Of a stretch of DNA of 15,079 nt, positions 1-8,083 are shown in pieces (the stretch's first letter is position 1; each line of letters starts with the position of its first letter). The stretch lies in assembly GCA_964423615.1 (NCBI GenBank), contig CAYRFQ010000144.1, positions 1 to 15,079 of the forward strand, in the 5' to 3' direction. This DNA is from CAYRFQ01 sp964423615. Its GTDB lineage: Bacteria; Planctomycetota; Planctomycetia; Gemmatales; Gemmataceae. The translations under genes and the position numbers were made by a program. Under the pieces are notes generated by a model that did not search any database, was not told where the DNA came from, and was given only the letters and a program-made list of their open reading frames with translations.

Positions 1-1511
1 TGAAGCAAGAAATCGAGGGCTATGCTGCGGAATATGGTCTCGACTTTTACGAGACCATATTCGAGGTCGTTGATGCCGAAGACCTCAACGAAATTGCCGC
101 CTACGGCGGCTTCCCGACGCGTTACCCTCACTGGTCGTTCGGGATGTCGTTTGAAGAACTTAAAAAGGGTTATGATTATGGCCTCTCGAAGATATACGAG
201 ATGGTCATCAATAATGACCCTTGTTATGCGTACTTGATGCGCTGTAACCACACGATCGACCAGAAGTTGGTGATGGCTCACGTCTATGGTCACTGTGATT
301 TTTTCAAAAACAACGCCTATTTCTCGCACACCAATCGTAAGATGATGGATGAGATGGCGAACCACGGAATGCGAATCCGTAGGTATGCTGAGCGCTATGG
401 CGAAGACGATGTCGAAGCGTTTGTGGATCGCTGCATGTCTATCGATGATCTGATCGACATCCATTCAACAGCCATCCGTCGCCGCAAGGAGGATTCCAAA
501 TACGACTTCAAGGAAGAGAACGAAGATGATTCGATGCGGTTGACCCGTTTTCGGAGTGAACGGGGTTATATGGATGACTACATCAACCCGCCCGAGGAAC
601 TCAAACGTGAGGAAGAAGAAAAGCGAAAGGAGAAAGAAGAAGCGGCCAAGCACTTTCCCGAACAACCCGAGAAAGACGTGTTGCTCTTTCTCATCAACTA
701 TGCGCCACTCAAGCCGTGGCAGCGGGATGTCCTTTCTATTATTCGAGACGAGGCCTATTACTTCACGCCCCAAGGGCAAACGAAGATCATGAACGAAGGA
801 TGGGCTAGCTACTGGCATTCTACTATTATGACGCAAAGATGCCTGACTGGTGCAGAGCTTATTGATTATGCCGACCACCACTCTGGAACTATGGCGACCT
901 CGCCCGGTCGGCTCAACCCGTACAAACTCGGTATCGAGTTGTTACGCGACATTGAACACCGATGGAACACGGGCAAGTTTGGCAAAGAATACGACGATTG
1001 CGACGATCTGGAAACTCGTCGGAACTGGGACAAACAACTTGGTCTCGGACGGAAGAAGATCTTCGAAGTCCGCCGAATTTACAACGACATCACGTTCATC
1101 GACACGTTTCTGACGCCCGAATTCTGTGTTAAGTACGGTTTGTTTTCCTACGCCTATGACGAACACATGGGTCAGTACTATATCGAGAGCCGAAATTTTG
1201 AACAAATCAAGAAAAGATTGCTATTCAGCTTGACAAACTTCGGAAAACCATGGATTTACGTGGTAGACGGAAACTATCGCAACCGGGGTGAGTTATTGCT
1301 CCAACACGAGTATAATGGAATTGATCTTCAGTTGGACAAGGCTGCCGATACTCTCGCGAACATCCAGTTCCTTTGGAATCGTCCTGTCCACATTCAGACC
1401 ATCGTCGAAGACAAGCCGACCTTGTTGACGTTCGACGGAACAGAACACTCGATCCGGAATTTGGGAGAAGCCGATGACCCTCGCAAACACTCTGACGAAA
1501 ATCCTTTCTGA
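1..1511 (+). CDS. spoVR: SpoVR family protein, 5' end cut by the window
   Basis: The reading frame is open from the first complete codon (position 3) to the TGA at 1509-1511, giving about 502 visible residues. SpoVR/YcgB proteins are about 470-510 residues, so only a few N-terminal codons are missing. An internal ATG at 144 is not the start, because family-typical sequence (QEIEGYAAEYGLDF, AAYGGFPTRYPHW) lies before it. Other family blocks are HVYGH-CDFFKNN (visible residues about 93-103), NEGWASYWH (about 264-272), DYADHHSG, and a C-terminal region with WNRPVHIQT. A charged Glu/Lys linker lies near residues 199-218. SpoVR affects spore cortex formation in Bacillus, but it is widespread in non-sporulating bacteria, usually near the PrkA-type kinase YeaG and the DUF444 protein YeaH. 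Those partners could lie just upstream. The conserved His and Glu residues suggest metal binding (inference). Molecular function is unknown. Confidence 0.95.
   Translation, partial: KQEIEGYAAEYGLDFYETIFEVVDAEDLNEIAAYGGFPTRYPHWSFGMSFEELKKGYDYGLSKIYEMVINNDPCYAYLMRCNHTIDQKLVMAHVYGHCDFFKNNAYFSHTNRKMMDEMANHGMRIRRYAERYGEDDVEAFVDRCMSIDDLIDIHSTAIRRRKEDSKYDFKEENEDDSMRLTRFRSERGYMDDYINPPEELKREEEEKRKEKEEAAKHFPEQPEKDVLLFLINYAPLKPWQRDVLSIIRDEAYYFTPQGQTKIMNEGWASYWHSTIMTQRCLTGAELIDYADHHSGTMATSPGRLNPYKLGIELLRDIEHRWNTGKFGKEYDDCDDLETRRNWDKQLGLGRKKIFEVRRIYNDITFIDTFLTPEFCVKYGLFSYAYDEHMGQYYIESRNFEQIKKRLLFSLTNFGKPWIYVVDGNYRNRGELLLQHEYNGIDLQLDKAADTLANIQFLWNRPVHIQTIVEDKPTLLTFDGTEHSIRNLGEADDPRKHSDENPF
1463..1467 (+). 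promoter_or_regulatory. Ribosome binding site of the 158-residue protein
   Basis: GGGAG lies six bases before the ATG at 1474, inside the end of spoVR. It supports a start that overlaps spoVR by 38 bases, and hence translational coupling. Confidence 0.6.
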
Positions 1512-1950
1512 TTGGAAAGTGACCGAACGTACTTCTATATTTACCCAGGACAAGGAAAGCGGGTGGGCCGTCAAACTCACCGCTGACCTGTGTGACTCAC
1601 TTGGTTGCCGACTCATCGAAGCTCAACTGCGCCAAGCTCAAACGGTCCAAGAACAAGACCTCCAGGAATGGGCTGAAGCGGTTTGCCAACGAGCCAGTTC
1701 GGCCTTGGAGCCGATGAACGTCATCGAAATCGATGTGCCTCGTAAAGAAGCCATCCTCAGGAGCGCGACCCCCATAACCCAAGACGACAAGATTTTCTAT
1801 TTCGAAATCTTCTTGCGTGGGACGCGTGACGTGACGTTCAAGAAATTCGAGGCTCGCTTTGCCAGCAATTTCAAACGACAACAAGTTTCCTTTGTCTTGA
1901 CACACGACGCTGTCGCCAAGGTCCTTTCGGCCATCGTCGGCGCGGAGTAA
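1474..1950 (+). CDS. Unrecognised 158-residue protein overlapping spoVR
   Basis: I do not recognise this family. The gene starts inside spoVR (38-base overlap, different frame) behind a good ribosome site, and a strong terminator lies 30 bases after its stop, so it is very probably the last gene of the spoVR operon. The protein is soluble, with no signal peptide or membrane helix. Residues about 20-45 look like a strand and helix (WAVKLTADLCDSLGCRLIEAQ). Residues about 53-75 look helical and Gln/Glu-rich (VQEQDLQEWAEAVCQRA). The C-terminal half alternates strands (IFYFEIFLRG, VTFKKFEARF, QQVSFVLTH) and ends in a helix (AVAKVLSAIVG). An alpha/beta fold that binds SpoVR or another operon product is plausible, but this rests on position alone. 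Overlap, ribosome site and terminator make a real gene very likely. Confidence 0.85.
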   Translation: MTLANTLTKILSDWKVTERTSIFTQDKESGWAVKLTADLCDSLGCRLIEAQLRQAQTVQEQDLQEWAEAVCQRASSALEPMNVIEIDVPRKEAILRSATPITQDDKIFYFEIFLRGTRDVTFKKFEARFASNFKRQQVSFVLTHDAVAKVLSAIVGAE

Positions 1951-1980
1951 TGTCTTGTAATCGTTCTTCGAAAAATCCAC

Positions 1981-2010
1981 AAAAGGCTCGGGCAAATGCC
2001 CGGGCCTTTT
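1981..2010 (+). terminator. Intrinsic terminator of the spoVR operon
   Basis: A 13-14 bp stem pairs 1981-1994 with 1997-2010, with one T-G wobble and a tiny A-rich loop. It has a GC-rich core and ends in TTTT on the plus strand. The AAAA at its 5' side could give a T run on the minus strand too, so it may work in both directions. It starts 30 bases after the stop at 1950. Confidence 0.85.
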
Positions 2011-2078
2011 GTATTCCTACGTCCCAGCTCTCAGTTGTGCGATGGGTCGGGCCGAGGGTGGCCGGAGAAATGAGTGTG

Positions 2079-2159
2079 GTGTTTGTTCTGGTTCTTTGGG
2101 GTCTGTATGTTTCCACCCAAGGCTAGTATCTATCGCTCCTTTGGAGCCTAGAACCAAAC
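2079..2159 (+). repeat. Dispersed repeat, copy A
   Basis: These 81 bases align almost without gaps to 12120-12201 (copy B). The most conserved stretches are GTGTTTGT at the left, GTTTCCACCCA in the middle, GCTAG, and TAGAA-CCAAA at the right. A hairpin at 2135-2147 (GCTCC, loop TTT, GGAGC) matches the copy B hairpin, with one pair changed on both sides (T-A here, C-G there). The GTGGGT/ACCCAC hairpin of copy B is degraded here. Beyond the core, the shared word GGTGTCTGT recurs at 2245-2253. The strand given is the orientation shared by both copies. Confidence 0.7.
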
Positions 2160-2239
2160 CACGACTCTTGTTTAGCCGACAAACCGCCGCGTATACTTAC
2201 GACAAACAGAAAAAACCAGACGACTATAAATATCGCGTT

Positions 2240-2261
2240 CCAAAGGTGTCTGTTCCTTTGG
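2240..2261 (-). repeat. Small hairpin after the DUF1501 gene
   Basis: CCAAAGG (2240-2246) pairs perfectly with CCTTTGG (2255-2261) around an 8-base loop. On the minus strand it begins 20 bases after the DUF1501 stop, but no T run follows, so a terminator role is only a guess. It contains the GGTGTCTGT word shared with the inverted repeat of copy B. Confidence 0.4.
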
Positions 2262-2294
2262 TTCATTAGCCGCGCAGGTCTCAATAATTCAAAA
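2260..2294. repeat. 35-base repeat, copy 1
   Basis: By hand alignment this stretch matches 7148-7182 at 29 of 35 positions without gaps, including the shared block GGTCTCAATAAT. It covers the last codons and stop of the DUF1501 gene (minus strand) and runs about 20 bases beyond it. Its role is unknown. Confidence 0.6.
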
Positions 2295-3702
2295 TATCTC
2301 GTACAACCTCACCATGAACATCGGTCAATCGGAAATCTCGTCCAGCCCATCGAAATGTCAAACGCGTATGATCCAAGCCGAGTAAATGCAATAACGTAGC
2401 ATGCAGATCATGGAAGTGCACTCGGTCACGGGTCGCGTAGTAACCGTATTCATCCGTGGCACCATAAGTGATGCCGGGTTTGACGCCGCCACCAGCCATC
2501 CACATCGTGAAGCCTTGAGGATTATGATCGCGGCCGTTGCGTCCTTGGGCGGTGGGCGTTCGTCCGAACTCGCCACCCCAAAGCACAAGGGTATCTTGCA
2601 GTAACCCACGCCGTTTGAGGTCCGAGAGCAACGCTGCGATTGGTTTATCGACTTCACGCGCGTTGCGAGGAAGGTCGCGACGGAGGTTGCCGTGTTGATC
2701 CCACTTATAGCTATGCGTGACTTGCACAAACCGAACGCCTCGCTCGGCAAAACGTCGAGCCATCAGACATTGTCGTCCGAAGTTTCGGGTCACCGCCTCG
2801 TCGAGACCATAAAGTCGATGCGTTTCGCGGGTTTCGTCAGAGATATCTTGAACGCCGGGTGCTTCTCGCTGCATTCGGAAGGCCAACTCGAACGAAGCGA
2901 TACGGCTCTCGAGCGCCGAATCCGGTCCAGTCTCTCGTAACCCCTCGCGATTGATTTCGTTCAGGAGATTCAGCTCCATACGCTGAATTTTCCCAGGAGT
3001 GTGGTGGTTTTGGACATACGGAATGCGAGCGCGCTCGGCGGGTATACTTGCATTGCCAACTGGAGTACCCTGGTACACTGCAGGAAGAAAAGCCGAACTC
3101 CAGTTATTGACGCCACCATGACTGAGGGTCGGACAAATCGTAATAAAACCGGGCAAGTTCTGGTTTTCTGTCCCAAGTCCGTAAGTGATCCATGATCCCA
3201 TACTTGGACGAACGAACGTGTCGCTACCGGTGTGCAGTTCGAGCAACGCACCGCCATGTCGGGAATTGGAGCCATGCATGGAATTGATCATGCAGATATC
3301 ATCGACGCACTTCGCGATGTTGGGAAATACTTCGCTGACGTAGATGCCACTCTGGCCGTGGCGACGGAATTGCCAGGGTGATTTGAGTAAGTTACCCGTT
3401 TGGCTAGAGACAACACGAGGTCGGGCAAAGGGCAAAGGGCGGCCATCGTTTCGCTGCAATCGTGGTTTGTAATCAAACGTGTCGACTTGCGACGGACCGC
3501 CATGCATGAATAGAAAAATGATGCGTTTGGCTTTGGGAGTAAAGTGCGGCGCTCTGGGTGCGAGTGGATTGGTGGTAGCACCTTCCGAGGCGGGTTGTTC
3601 CGATAACAACGCTGCCAGCGCCAGGCTCCCGAAACCAATGCTACTTTGACGTAGCATCTCCCGTCGAGATATCGGCCCCAATACAAATCCTTCTCGATTC
3701 AT
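2281..3702 (-). CDS. DUF1501 family protein with Tat signal
   Basis: This 473-residue protein belongs to the DUF1501 family, whose fold is related to alkaline phosphatase and sulfatase. An N-terminal SRREMLRQSS motif followed by a hydrophobic Ala/Leu stretch is a twin-arginine signal (RR at residues 13-14). Family landmarks in order are HGGPSQVDTFDYKP (about 67-80), SRHGGALLELHTG, THSYKWDQHGN, WGGEFGRTP, GRDHNPQGFTMWMAGGG and HFHDLHATLLHLLG. The Asp and His residues in these blocks lie where metal ligands sit in the superfamily. I chose the ATG at 3702 because GAGGTG stands six bases before it; the ATG at 3723 (seven residues longer) has no good ribosome site. The gene follows its partner after 10 bases, so the two are one operon. 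Enzymatic activity of DUF1501 proteins is not established; an extracytoplasmic hydrolase is the usual guess. Confidence 0.93.
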   Translation of the reverse strand: MNREGFVLGPISRREMLRQSSIGFGSLALAALLSEQPASEGATTNPLAPRAPHFTPKAKRIIFLFMHGGPSQVDTFDYKPRLQRNDGRPLPFARPRVVSSQTGNLLKSPWQFRRHGQSGIYVSEVFPNIAKCVDDICMINSMHGSNSRHGGALLELHTGSDTFVRPSMGSWITYGLGTENQNLPGFITICPTLSHGGVNNWSSAFLPAVYQGTPVGNASIPAERARIPYVQNHHTPGKIQRMELNLLNEINREGLRETGPDSALESRIASFELAFRMQREAPGVQDISDETRETHRLYGLDEAVTRNFGRQCLMARRFAERGVRFVQVTHSYKWDQHGNLRRDLPRNAREVDKPIAALLSDLKRRGLLQDTLVLWGGEFGRTPTAQGRNGRDHNPQGFTMWMAGGGVKPGITYGATDEYGYYATRDRVHFHDLHATLLHLLGLDHTRLTFRWAGRDFRLTDVHGEVVRDILNY

Positions 3703-3708
3703 CGCTTT

Positions 3709-3714
3709 CACCTC
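3709..3714 (-). promoter_or_regulatory. Ribosome binding site deciding the DUF1501 start
   Basis: GAGGTG on the minus strand overlaps the TGA of the upstream gene (3713-3715) and lies six bases before the ATG at 3702. This favours that start over the ATG at 3723 and suggests coupled translation. Confidence 0.55.
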
Positions 3715-6700
3715 ACTCGACATAAACGAACTCGTTCGTTCCGATTAATACGCGGCATAAACTTTGCCAACTGCGACGCCTGCGGGCTTCGATTTTATCT
3801 CCCGGCCAATCGAGTGCGTCGCCGATCCGTTTCACGAATCCAAGAGCGCGTTGTTGTTCCCCGGCAGTCGGCCAACGTCCGTAGAGCTTGCGATACAGCA
3901 GCCGGACACGCTCGGCGTCGGCCATTGGCAACGCGAGAAGTTTCTCGGACATCACGCGGGTCTGCTCGTGCACAAACTTGCTGTTCATGAGGAACAACGA
4001 TTGCGAAGGGACAGTCGTCGTGGCTCGCTTGCCCGATGGATAACTTGGGTCGGGAAAATCGAACGCTTGAAACATCTCGTAGAGAGCGCTCCGAATGACT
4101 GGCAGGTAGATCGAACGCCGTCGGCTCTCGTAACGGCTGTAGTTCCGATTCGCTGTGCTCGTGATGTAGGCTCGTGGTTTCGAAACCAAAATTGTTCCAC
4201 CTAACTTCCGATCGAGTTGCCCGCTGGCGGCAAGAATGGCATCGCGAATGGCCTCCGCTTCTAAACGGCGGCGGTTCATACGCCAATACAAGCGATTTTC
4301 CGGGTCCACAGTGGCTGCTCGTTCGTCAAACTTGGTGCTCATTTGGTATGTGTTGGACAACATGATCGTGCGGTGGAGTTTCTTTATCGACCAACCGTTA
4401 GTGATGAAATGCACTGCCAACCAATCGAGTAAAGGTTGGTTGACTGGTCGTTTTCCTAACAACCCAAAGTTGTTGGGACTGCGAACCAACCCTGTGACGA
4501 AATGTCCCTGCCAGATTCGGTTGACGAGCACCCGACTCGTCAGCGGATGGTCCGGAGAACTTAGCCAGCGTGCCAATTCTAATCGTCCGCTCTGAGTTTT
4601 CGAGAGAGGTCGGTGCCGAGTCGACGCCAAGATTTGTGGAAAACGACGCGGGATAACTTGGCCCAACGTGAGATGGTTCCCCCGAATGTGGACTGGTGTA
4701 TTCACCACTTCACGTTCGGCGACGGCCATTGTCAATGGAACCTTTGGGGCGGTCTTCTGCAACCTCGCCAACTCGCTCCGTAATCGTTTTAATTCCCGTA
4801 AGATTGTCGGCGGATAATACTCCTCCGTTTTGGCCGGAAGGGCGAACGGGCCTTTCGGATTGTCGATGATTTTTCGCAACGAGTCGCCGGAGGGAACTCG
4901 TTTGGCTTTTTCCAGATAGGCCGCCCACTGTCTCAGGAACACAGAATGGAGGCCGTACTCTTTGGCAATTTGTTCTGCCGATTTCGGAATCTCGGGTAGC
5001 TCGTAACGGGCGAGAGCTAATTTATCGAAATGGGGAAACGGACCAGCACATTCCAATCGGATGACGTTTTTTCCGGCCTTCAAGAAATACAAGCCTTCGA
5101 CAGCCCATTTCTGCGAATCCGGATACCAACTACCCGTCACGTTCCCAGCAGCGTTCTGTTTGACCAACTTGCCGTTGATGGATAACTTCACGGGTCGCGA
5201 GTCAGCTGCGGCGTAGCGAATGTCTAGCTGAAAGACGCCAGCCTTCGTCACGACATCGTATTCGGCGACGTTGGGCAACGTTCCCTTGTTGTAGATAACG
5301 CCGATCTTTGCGCCGTAACCGGCATAGGCTTTTAGGACGTTGCCACGATCGAACTTTTCGGCTTCGAGAACGATAGTTCCCCTTTTCGGATCGGGCGCCG
5401 AGACCAGAGGCCGGAGTTTACTCTCAACCTGATTGAACTTTTGCAACTCTGTCGCGGCTTTGAGGTACGCGGCGACTTTTTCGCGAGCCACTTGCAACAA
5501 TCGATTGTTGGCAATTACGACGGTTCGCTCGATGTTTTTGGTGAGGAGGTCGACGTTTCGTTTGTGCTGCTTGACCAGGAGCTGAACGGCTTTCGTGGCG
5601 ACCGGTCGCTCGTGCCACCTGGCGACGACGCGGAAGTTATCCATCGTTTTGGTGCTCTTGAAGATGCCTGCCAAGCCATAGTAATCCGCAGCCGTGATCG
5701 GATCGAATTTGTGGTCGTGACAGCGAGCGCACCCTATCGTTAATCCCATGAACGTGCGCCCGATCGTGTCGAGTTGTTCGTCGATGATGTCCATCTCCAT
5801 CTTGACGGGATCGTCCTCGGCGAGCATCTTCGGTCCGACACAAAGAAAACCTGTCGCGATCATTCCATCCGGACCGCCATCAGGGAGCAGGTCGCCCGCC
5901 AATTGTTCCTGAACGAATCGATCATACGGTTTGTCGTTGTTGAACGCGCGCACAACGTAATCGCGATAGCGAAAGGCATTGACGTAACCCAAGTTTTCGT
6001 CCATCCCGTTCGAGTCGGCGTAGCGAACCACATCAAGCCAATGTCGCCCCCAACGTTCGCCATAGTGCGGCGACGCCAACAGTCGGTCGACGACTCTGGC
6101 GAACGCTTGCGGAGAAGGATCGTTCACAAACGCTTCGACCTCTTCAGGAGTCGGAGGTAGGCCGATGAGATCGAACGTTGCACGGCGGATGAGCGTTGCC
6201 CTGTCAACGGGCGGAGCGGCTTTGAGTCCGTTGGCTTCGAGTTTGGCCAGAATGAACGTATCGATGGGAGATTTTACCCAATGCTGATTTGTGACCTGTG
6301 GAAGGGGCGGTGAAACTGGCCGCTGGAAGGACCAGAATTCGCTTTGCTCTTTCGTAAAGGGAGTGGATTGGCCTCGTTTTTTCGGTGCTTTCGGAATAGT
6401 TGCGTTGGGCCAGGGGGCTCCCATTTTGACCCACGCCGTGAGATTGTCTACCTCGGCTCCGGGTAACTTCGACCTTGGCGGCATCTTCAACTCGCCACGG
6501 TGTCCGATGGCTCGGACGAGTAAGCTCTCATCCGGATTTCCAGGCTTGATTGCCGGTCCTGTGTCGCCGCCTTCCAAAATCGCGGCCAAGGAATCGACTC
6601 GCAACCCCCCACGTTGTCTTCTCTTGCCGTGGCATTTGTAGCACCGATTGGCCAAAACCGGGCGAACTTTGCTTTCGAAAAACTTGACCGCTTGCGGGTT

Positions 6701-6838
6701 GGGCTGACTCGATGGTTTTTGGTTTCGTTGGGAAGCCGACGAGGTCGAGCCTAAGAAAGGTGGCACAACTGTGAAGCCGCAAACGATCAAGAGGTGGCCA
6801 ACCCAAGGTTGATGTCTGGCGGAAAAGGTGGGAACCAT
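3713..6838 (-). CDS. PSCyt1-PSCyt2(DUF1549)-PSD1(DUF1553) protein with carbohydrate-binding-like insert
   Basis: This 1041-residue exported protein has the classic planctomycete cytochrome architecture. After an N-terminal hydrophobic segment (VGHLLIVCGFTVVPPFLG) comes a PSCyt1 domain with CYKCH (residues 66-70) and the typical LKMPP. DUF1549 follows (IDTFILAKLE, RWGRHWLDVVRYADSNG) with a second motif, CARCHDHKFDPI (from 370). DUF1553 fills about 741-1021 (GRLELARWLSSPDHPLTSRVLVNRIWQ, NRRRLEAEAIRDAIL). Between them, about 487-613, lies a beta-rich insert resembling carbohydrate-binding modules (VLEAEKFD, YRLD-type FQLDIRYAAADSRP, LKAGKNVIRLE). CxxCH motifs suggest covalent haem, but whether these domains bind it is not settled. 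I start at the ATG at 6838 because the signal-like segment follows directly; the frame stays open to 6955, and the extra 39 residues look untypical. No strong ribosome site is visible. It forms an operon with DUF1501. Confidence 0.93.
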   Translation of the reverse strand: MVPTFSARHQPWVGHLLIVCGFTVVPPFLGSTSSASQRNQKPSSQPNPQAVKFFESKVRPVLANRCYKCHGKRRQRGGLRVDSLAAILEGGDTGPAIKPGNPDESLLVRAIGHRGELKMPPRSKLPGAEVDNLTAWVKMGAPWPNATIPKAPKKRGQSTPFTKEQSEFWSFQRPVSPPLPQVTNQHWVKSPIDTFILAKLEANGLKAAPPVDRATLIRRATFDLIGLPPTPEEVEAFVNDPSPQAFARVVDRLLASPHYGERWGRHWLDVVRYADSNGMDENLGYVNAFRYRDYVVRAFNNDKPYDRFVQEQLAGDLLPDGGPDGMIATGFLCVGPKMLAEDDPVKMEMDIIDEQLDTIGRTFMGLTIGCARCHDHKFDPITAADYYGLAGIFKSTKTMDNFRVVARWHERPVATKAVQLLVKQHKRNVDLLTKNIERTVVIANNRLLQVAREKVAAYLKAATELQKFNQVESKLRPLVSAPDPKRGTIVLEAEKFDRGNVLKAYAGYGAKIGVIYNKGTLPNVAEYDVVTKAGVFQLDIRYAAADSRPVKLSINGKLVKQNAAGNVTGSWYPDSQKWAVEGLYFLKAGKNVIRLECAGPFPHFDKLALARYELPEIPKSAEQIAKEYGLHSVFLRQWAAYLEKAKRVPSGDSLRKIIDNPKGPFALPAKTEEYYPPTILRELKRLRSELARLQKTAPKVPLTMAVAEREVVNTPVHIRGNHLTLGQVIPRRFPQILASTRHRPLSKTQSGRLELARWLSSPDHPLTSRVLVNRIWQGHFVTGLVRSPNNFGLLGKRPVNQPLLDWLAVHFITNGWSIKKLHRTIMLSNTYQMSTKFDERAATVDPENRLYWRMNRRRLEAEAIRDAILAASGQLDRKLGGTILVSKPRAYITSTANRNYSRYESRRRSIYLPVIRSALYEMFQAFDFPDPSYPSGKRATTTVPSQSLFLMNSKFVHEQTRVMSEKLLALPMADAERVRLLYRKLYGRWPTAGEQQRALGFVKRIGDALDWPGDKIEARRRRSWQSLCRVLIGTNEFVYVE

Positions 6839-7268
6839 AGTCGCTTTATGTGGTGAGTGTTGAGGTTTATGTCGGAGGAGAGTGGTTCCAAAATAGCCCA
6901 TTTTCTGGAAAAACGCCAACAAGAAATGCGTTGGAAGGCGGCGATTCGAACACATTCAGGTCTATTGCGACTTGCGCGGCTCATGAAACGGTCGTTGAAG
7001 GCCTTTGGCGCAAAACCCTCAAGTCCCTGGCCATTGTGACCAGGCAACGATGGCCTTGGCCTTCGGCCAAAAGACAGTAACACTTCGATGGATTTGTCGT
7101 CCTGAGCGAACGGCGAATGGTCTCGTCTTTCAACTGGCCGGACAGAGGCTTCATTCACTGCGCTGGTCTCAATAATACAAAACGAAATGTGCCGATTACT
7201 TTTCCAAATCTCTATCATAAGATTATTCCAATATAACGATTCCTTCCTCGAGACGGGTACGGGGCTTC
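6839..7268. other. Divergent intergenic region
   Basis: This gap of about 430 bases separates the minus-strand cytochrome operon from the plus-strand HAD gene, so both promoters should be here. On the minus strand, TTGGCG (6914-6919) and TATTTT (6890-6895) stand 18 bases apart, a weak candidate promoter. On the plus strand, TATAAC at 7232-7237 is a lone -10-like word with no convincing -35. A 6-bp hairpin lies at 7056-7070 (TTGGCC, loop TTC, GGCCAA). The 35-base repeat copy 2 is at 7148-7182. Open frames crossing the region have no recognisable protein features, and I see no small gene. Confidence 0.6.
7148..7182. repeat. 35-base repeat, copy 2
   Basis: Near-copy of 2260-2294 (29 of 35 identical, no gaps). 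It lies 86 bases before the HAD gene, in non-coding sequence. Similarity does not continue clearly on either side, so it is not obviously the tail of a decayed DUF1501 gene. Confidence 0.6.
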
Positions 7269-7943
7269 ATGCGAGTTTGTCTTTTCGACATCGACGGTAC
7301 GATTCTAAATAGTATGGGTGCAGGCAAGGCTGCCATCGAGGCAGCGTTGCTCGAAGAATTCGAGATCCCAGAGATTCGCGTTCAAGTTACCTACAGTGGT
7401 CGGACGGACCGAAGTATTGGACTGGAGTTATTGCGGACGCACGGGGTTGAGCCCAACCTCGAGAATTTGCAAAAGCTGCATGCGGGGTATCTCGAACGCC
7501 TCCCTGATTCGTTGGCCCGACAGCAGGGGTTGATCCTGCCCGGTATTCAAGAGTTGCTCGAGCGGCTCGCCGGTCAAGAGCACGCTGAGCTTGGTTTACT
7601 CACGGGAAACGTCCGGGTCGGGGCGAAAACGAAACTGGGACATTTTGGGCTCGACGATTTCTTTACGTTCGGCGGGTTTGGAGATCATCACGAGGATCGA
7701 GACGATGTGGCTCGTGAAGCCCTTGACCAAGTCCGGACGCATTTGGGAGATCACATCGAACTGGAGAACATCTGGGTCATCGGCGACACGCCGCTGGACG
7801 TCAAATGTGCCAGGGCCATTGGTGTGAACGTGGTGGCAGTTGCGACTGGTTTGCACACGCGTGAGGAGCTGCAAAACCACAACCCGGATTTGGTTCTCGA
7901 TGACCTTTCCGACTCATCGCCTTTCTTTGCCTTGTGGAAATAA
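7269..7943 (+). CDS. HAD superfamily hydrolase, phosphoglycolate-phosphatase-like
   Basis: This 224-residue cytoplasmic protein has all four HAD motifs. Motif I is DIDGTI at residues 7-12, with D7 as likely nucleophile and D9 as general acid/base. Motif II is LLTGN with T112. Motif III is a Lys at 120 or 122. Motif IV is GDTPLD at 172-177 with D173 and D177 as magnesium ligands. The helical cap between motifs I and II (about 17-90) is of the C1 type. The block FGGFGDHHEDRDD is typical of the phosphoglycolate phosphatase-like branch. The reaction is probably removal of phosphate from a small phosphorylated metabolite; the substrate cannot be read from sequence. The ATG at 7269 puts DIDGT at the usual distance; a GGGG four bases upstream is a poor ribosome site. 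The next gene begins 140 bases on in the same direction, so co-transcription is possible but not shown. Confidence 0.93.
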   Translation: MRVCLFDIDGTILNSMGAGKAAIEAALLEEFEIPEIRVQVTYSGRTDRSIGLELLRTHGVEPNLENLQKLHAGYLERLPDSLARQQGLILPGIQELLERLAGQEHAELGLLTGNVRVGAKTKLGHFGLDDFFTFGGFGDHHEDRDDVAREALDQVRTHLGDHIELENIWVIGDTPLDVKCARAIGVNVVAVATGLHTREELQNHNPDLVLDDLSDSSPFFALWK

Positions 7944-8073
7944 TTTTCCAAGAAATTCCCGTCTTCCAATTTCTCTCTTGCCATTGTCATCAAAAGGCGA
8001 AACACTAAGCCAACAGAGAAGTTCCATCGTTATTGATGGGCCCTTTCGATCCCTTCATCCTCTGCGCTGCTCC

Positions 8074-8077
8074 GGAG
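8074..8077 (+). promoter_or_regulatory. Ribosome binding site deciding the propeller start
   Basis: GGAG lies six bases before the ATG at 8084. It favours that start over the ATG at 8033, whose extra 17 residues do not look like part of a signal peptide. Confidence 0.55.
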
Positions 8078-8083
8078 CGAAGC

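Larger units (their letters stand above)
1951..2280. other. Convergent intergenic region
   Basis: This gap lies between the spoVR operon (plus) and the DUF1501 gene (minus). It holds the terminator at 1981-2010, dispersed repeat copy A at 2079-2159 with a more diverged tail to about 2261, a 7-bp hairpin at 2240-2261, and most of a 35-base repeat at 2260-2294. The open frame across 2009-2269 is made of these elements and does not look like a gene. Confidence 0.7.

Noticed and set aside
465..881. Minus-strand open frame of 138 codons opposite spoVR.
   Set aside because: It is the antisense of the Glu/Lys linker and neighbouring conserved SpoVR sequence; the Phe/Leu-rich stretch is just the complement of GAA/AAG codons.
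2009..2269. Open frame of 86 codons in the convergent gap.
   Set aside because: It begins in the terminator and is otherwise made of the dispersed repeat; no ribosome site and no protein-like pattern.
6787..7218. Minus-strand open frame of 143 codons across the divergent gap.
   Set aside because: It overlaps the signal region of the cytochrome-type gene in another frame, has low-complexity basic content, no recognisable domain and no ribosome site.
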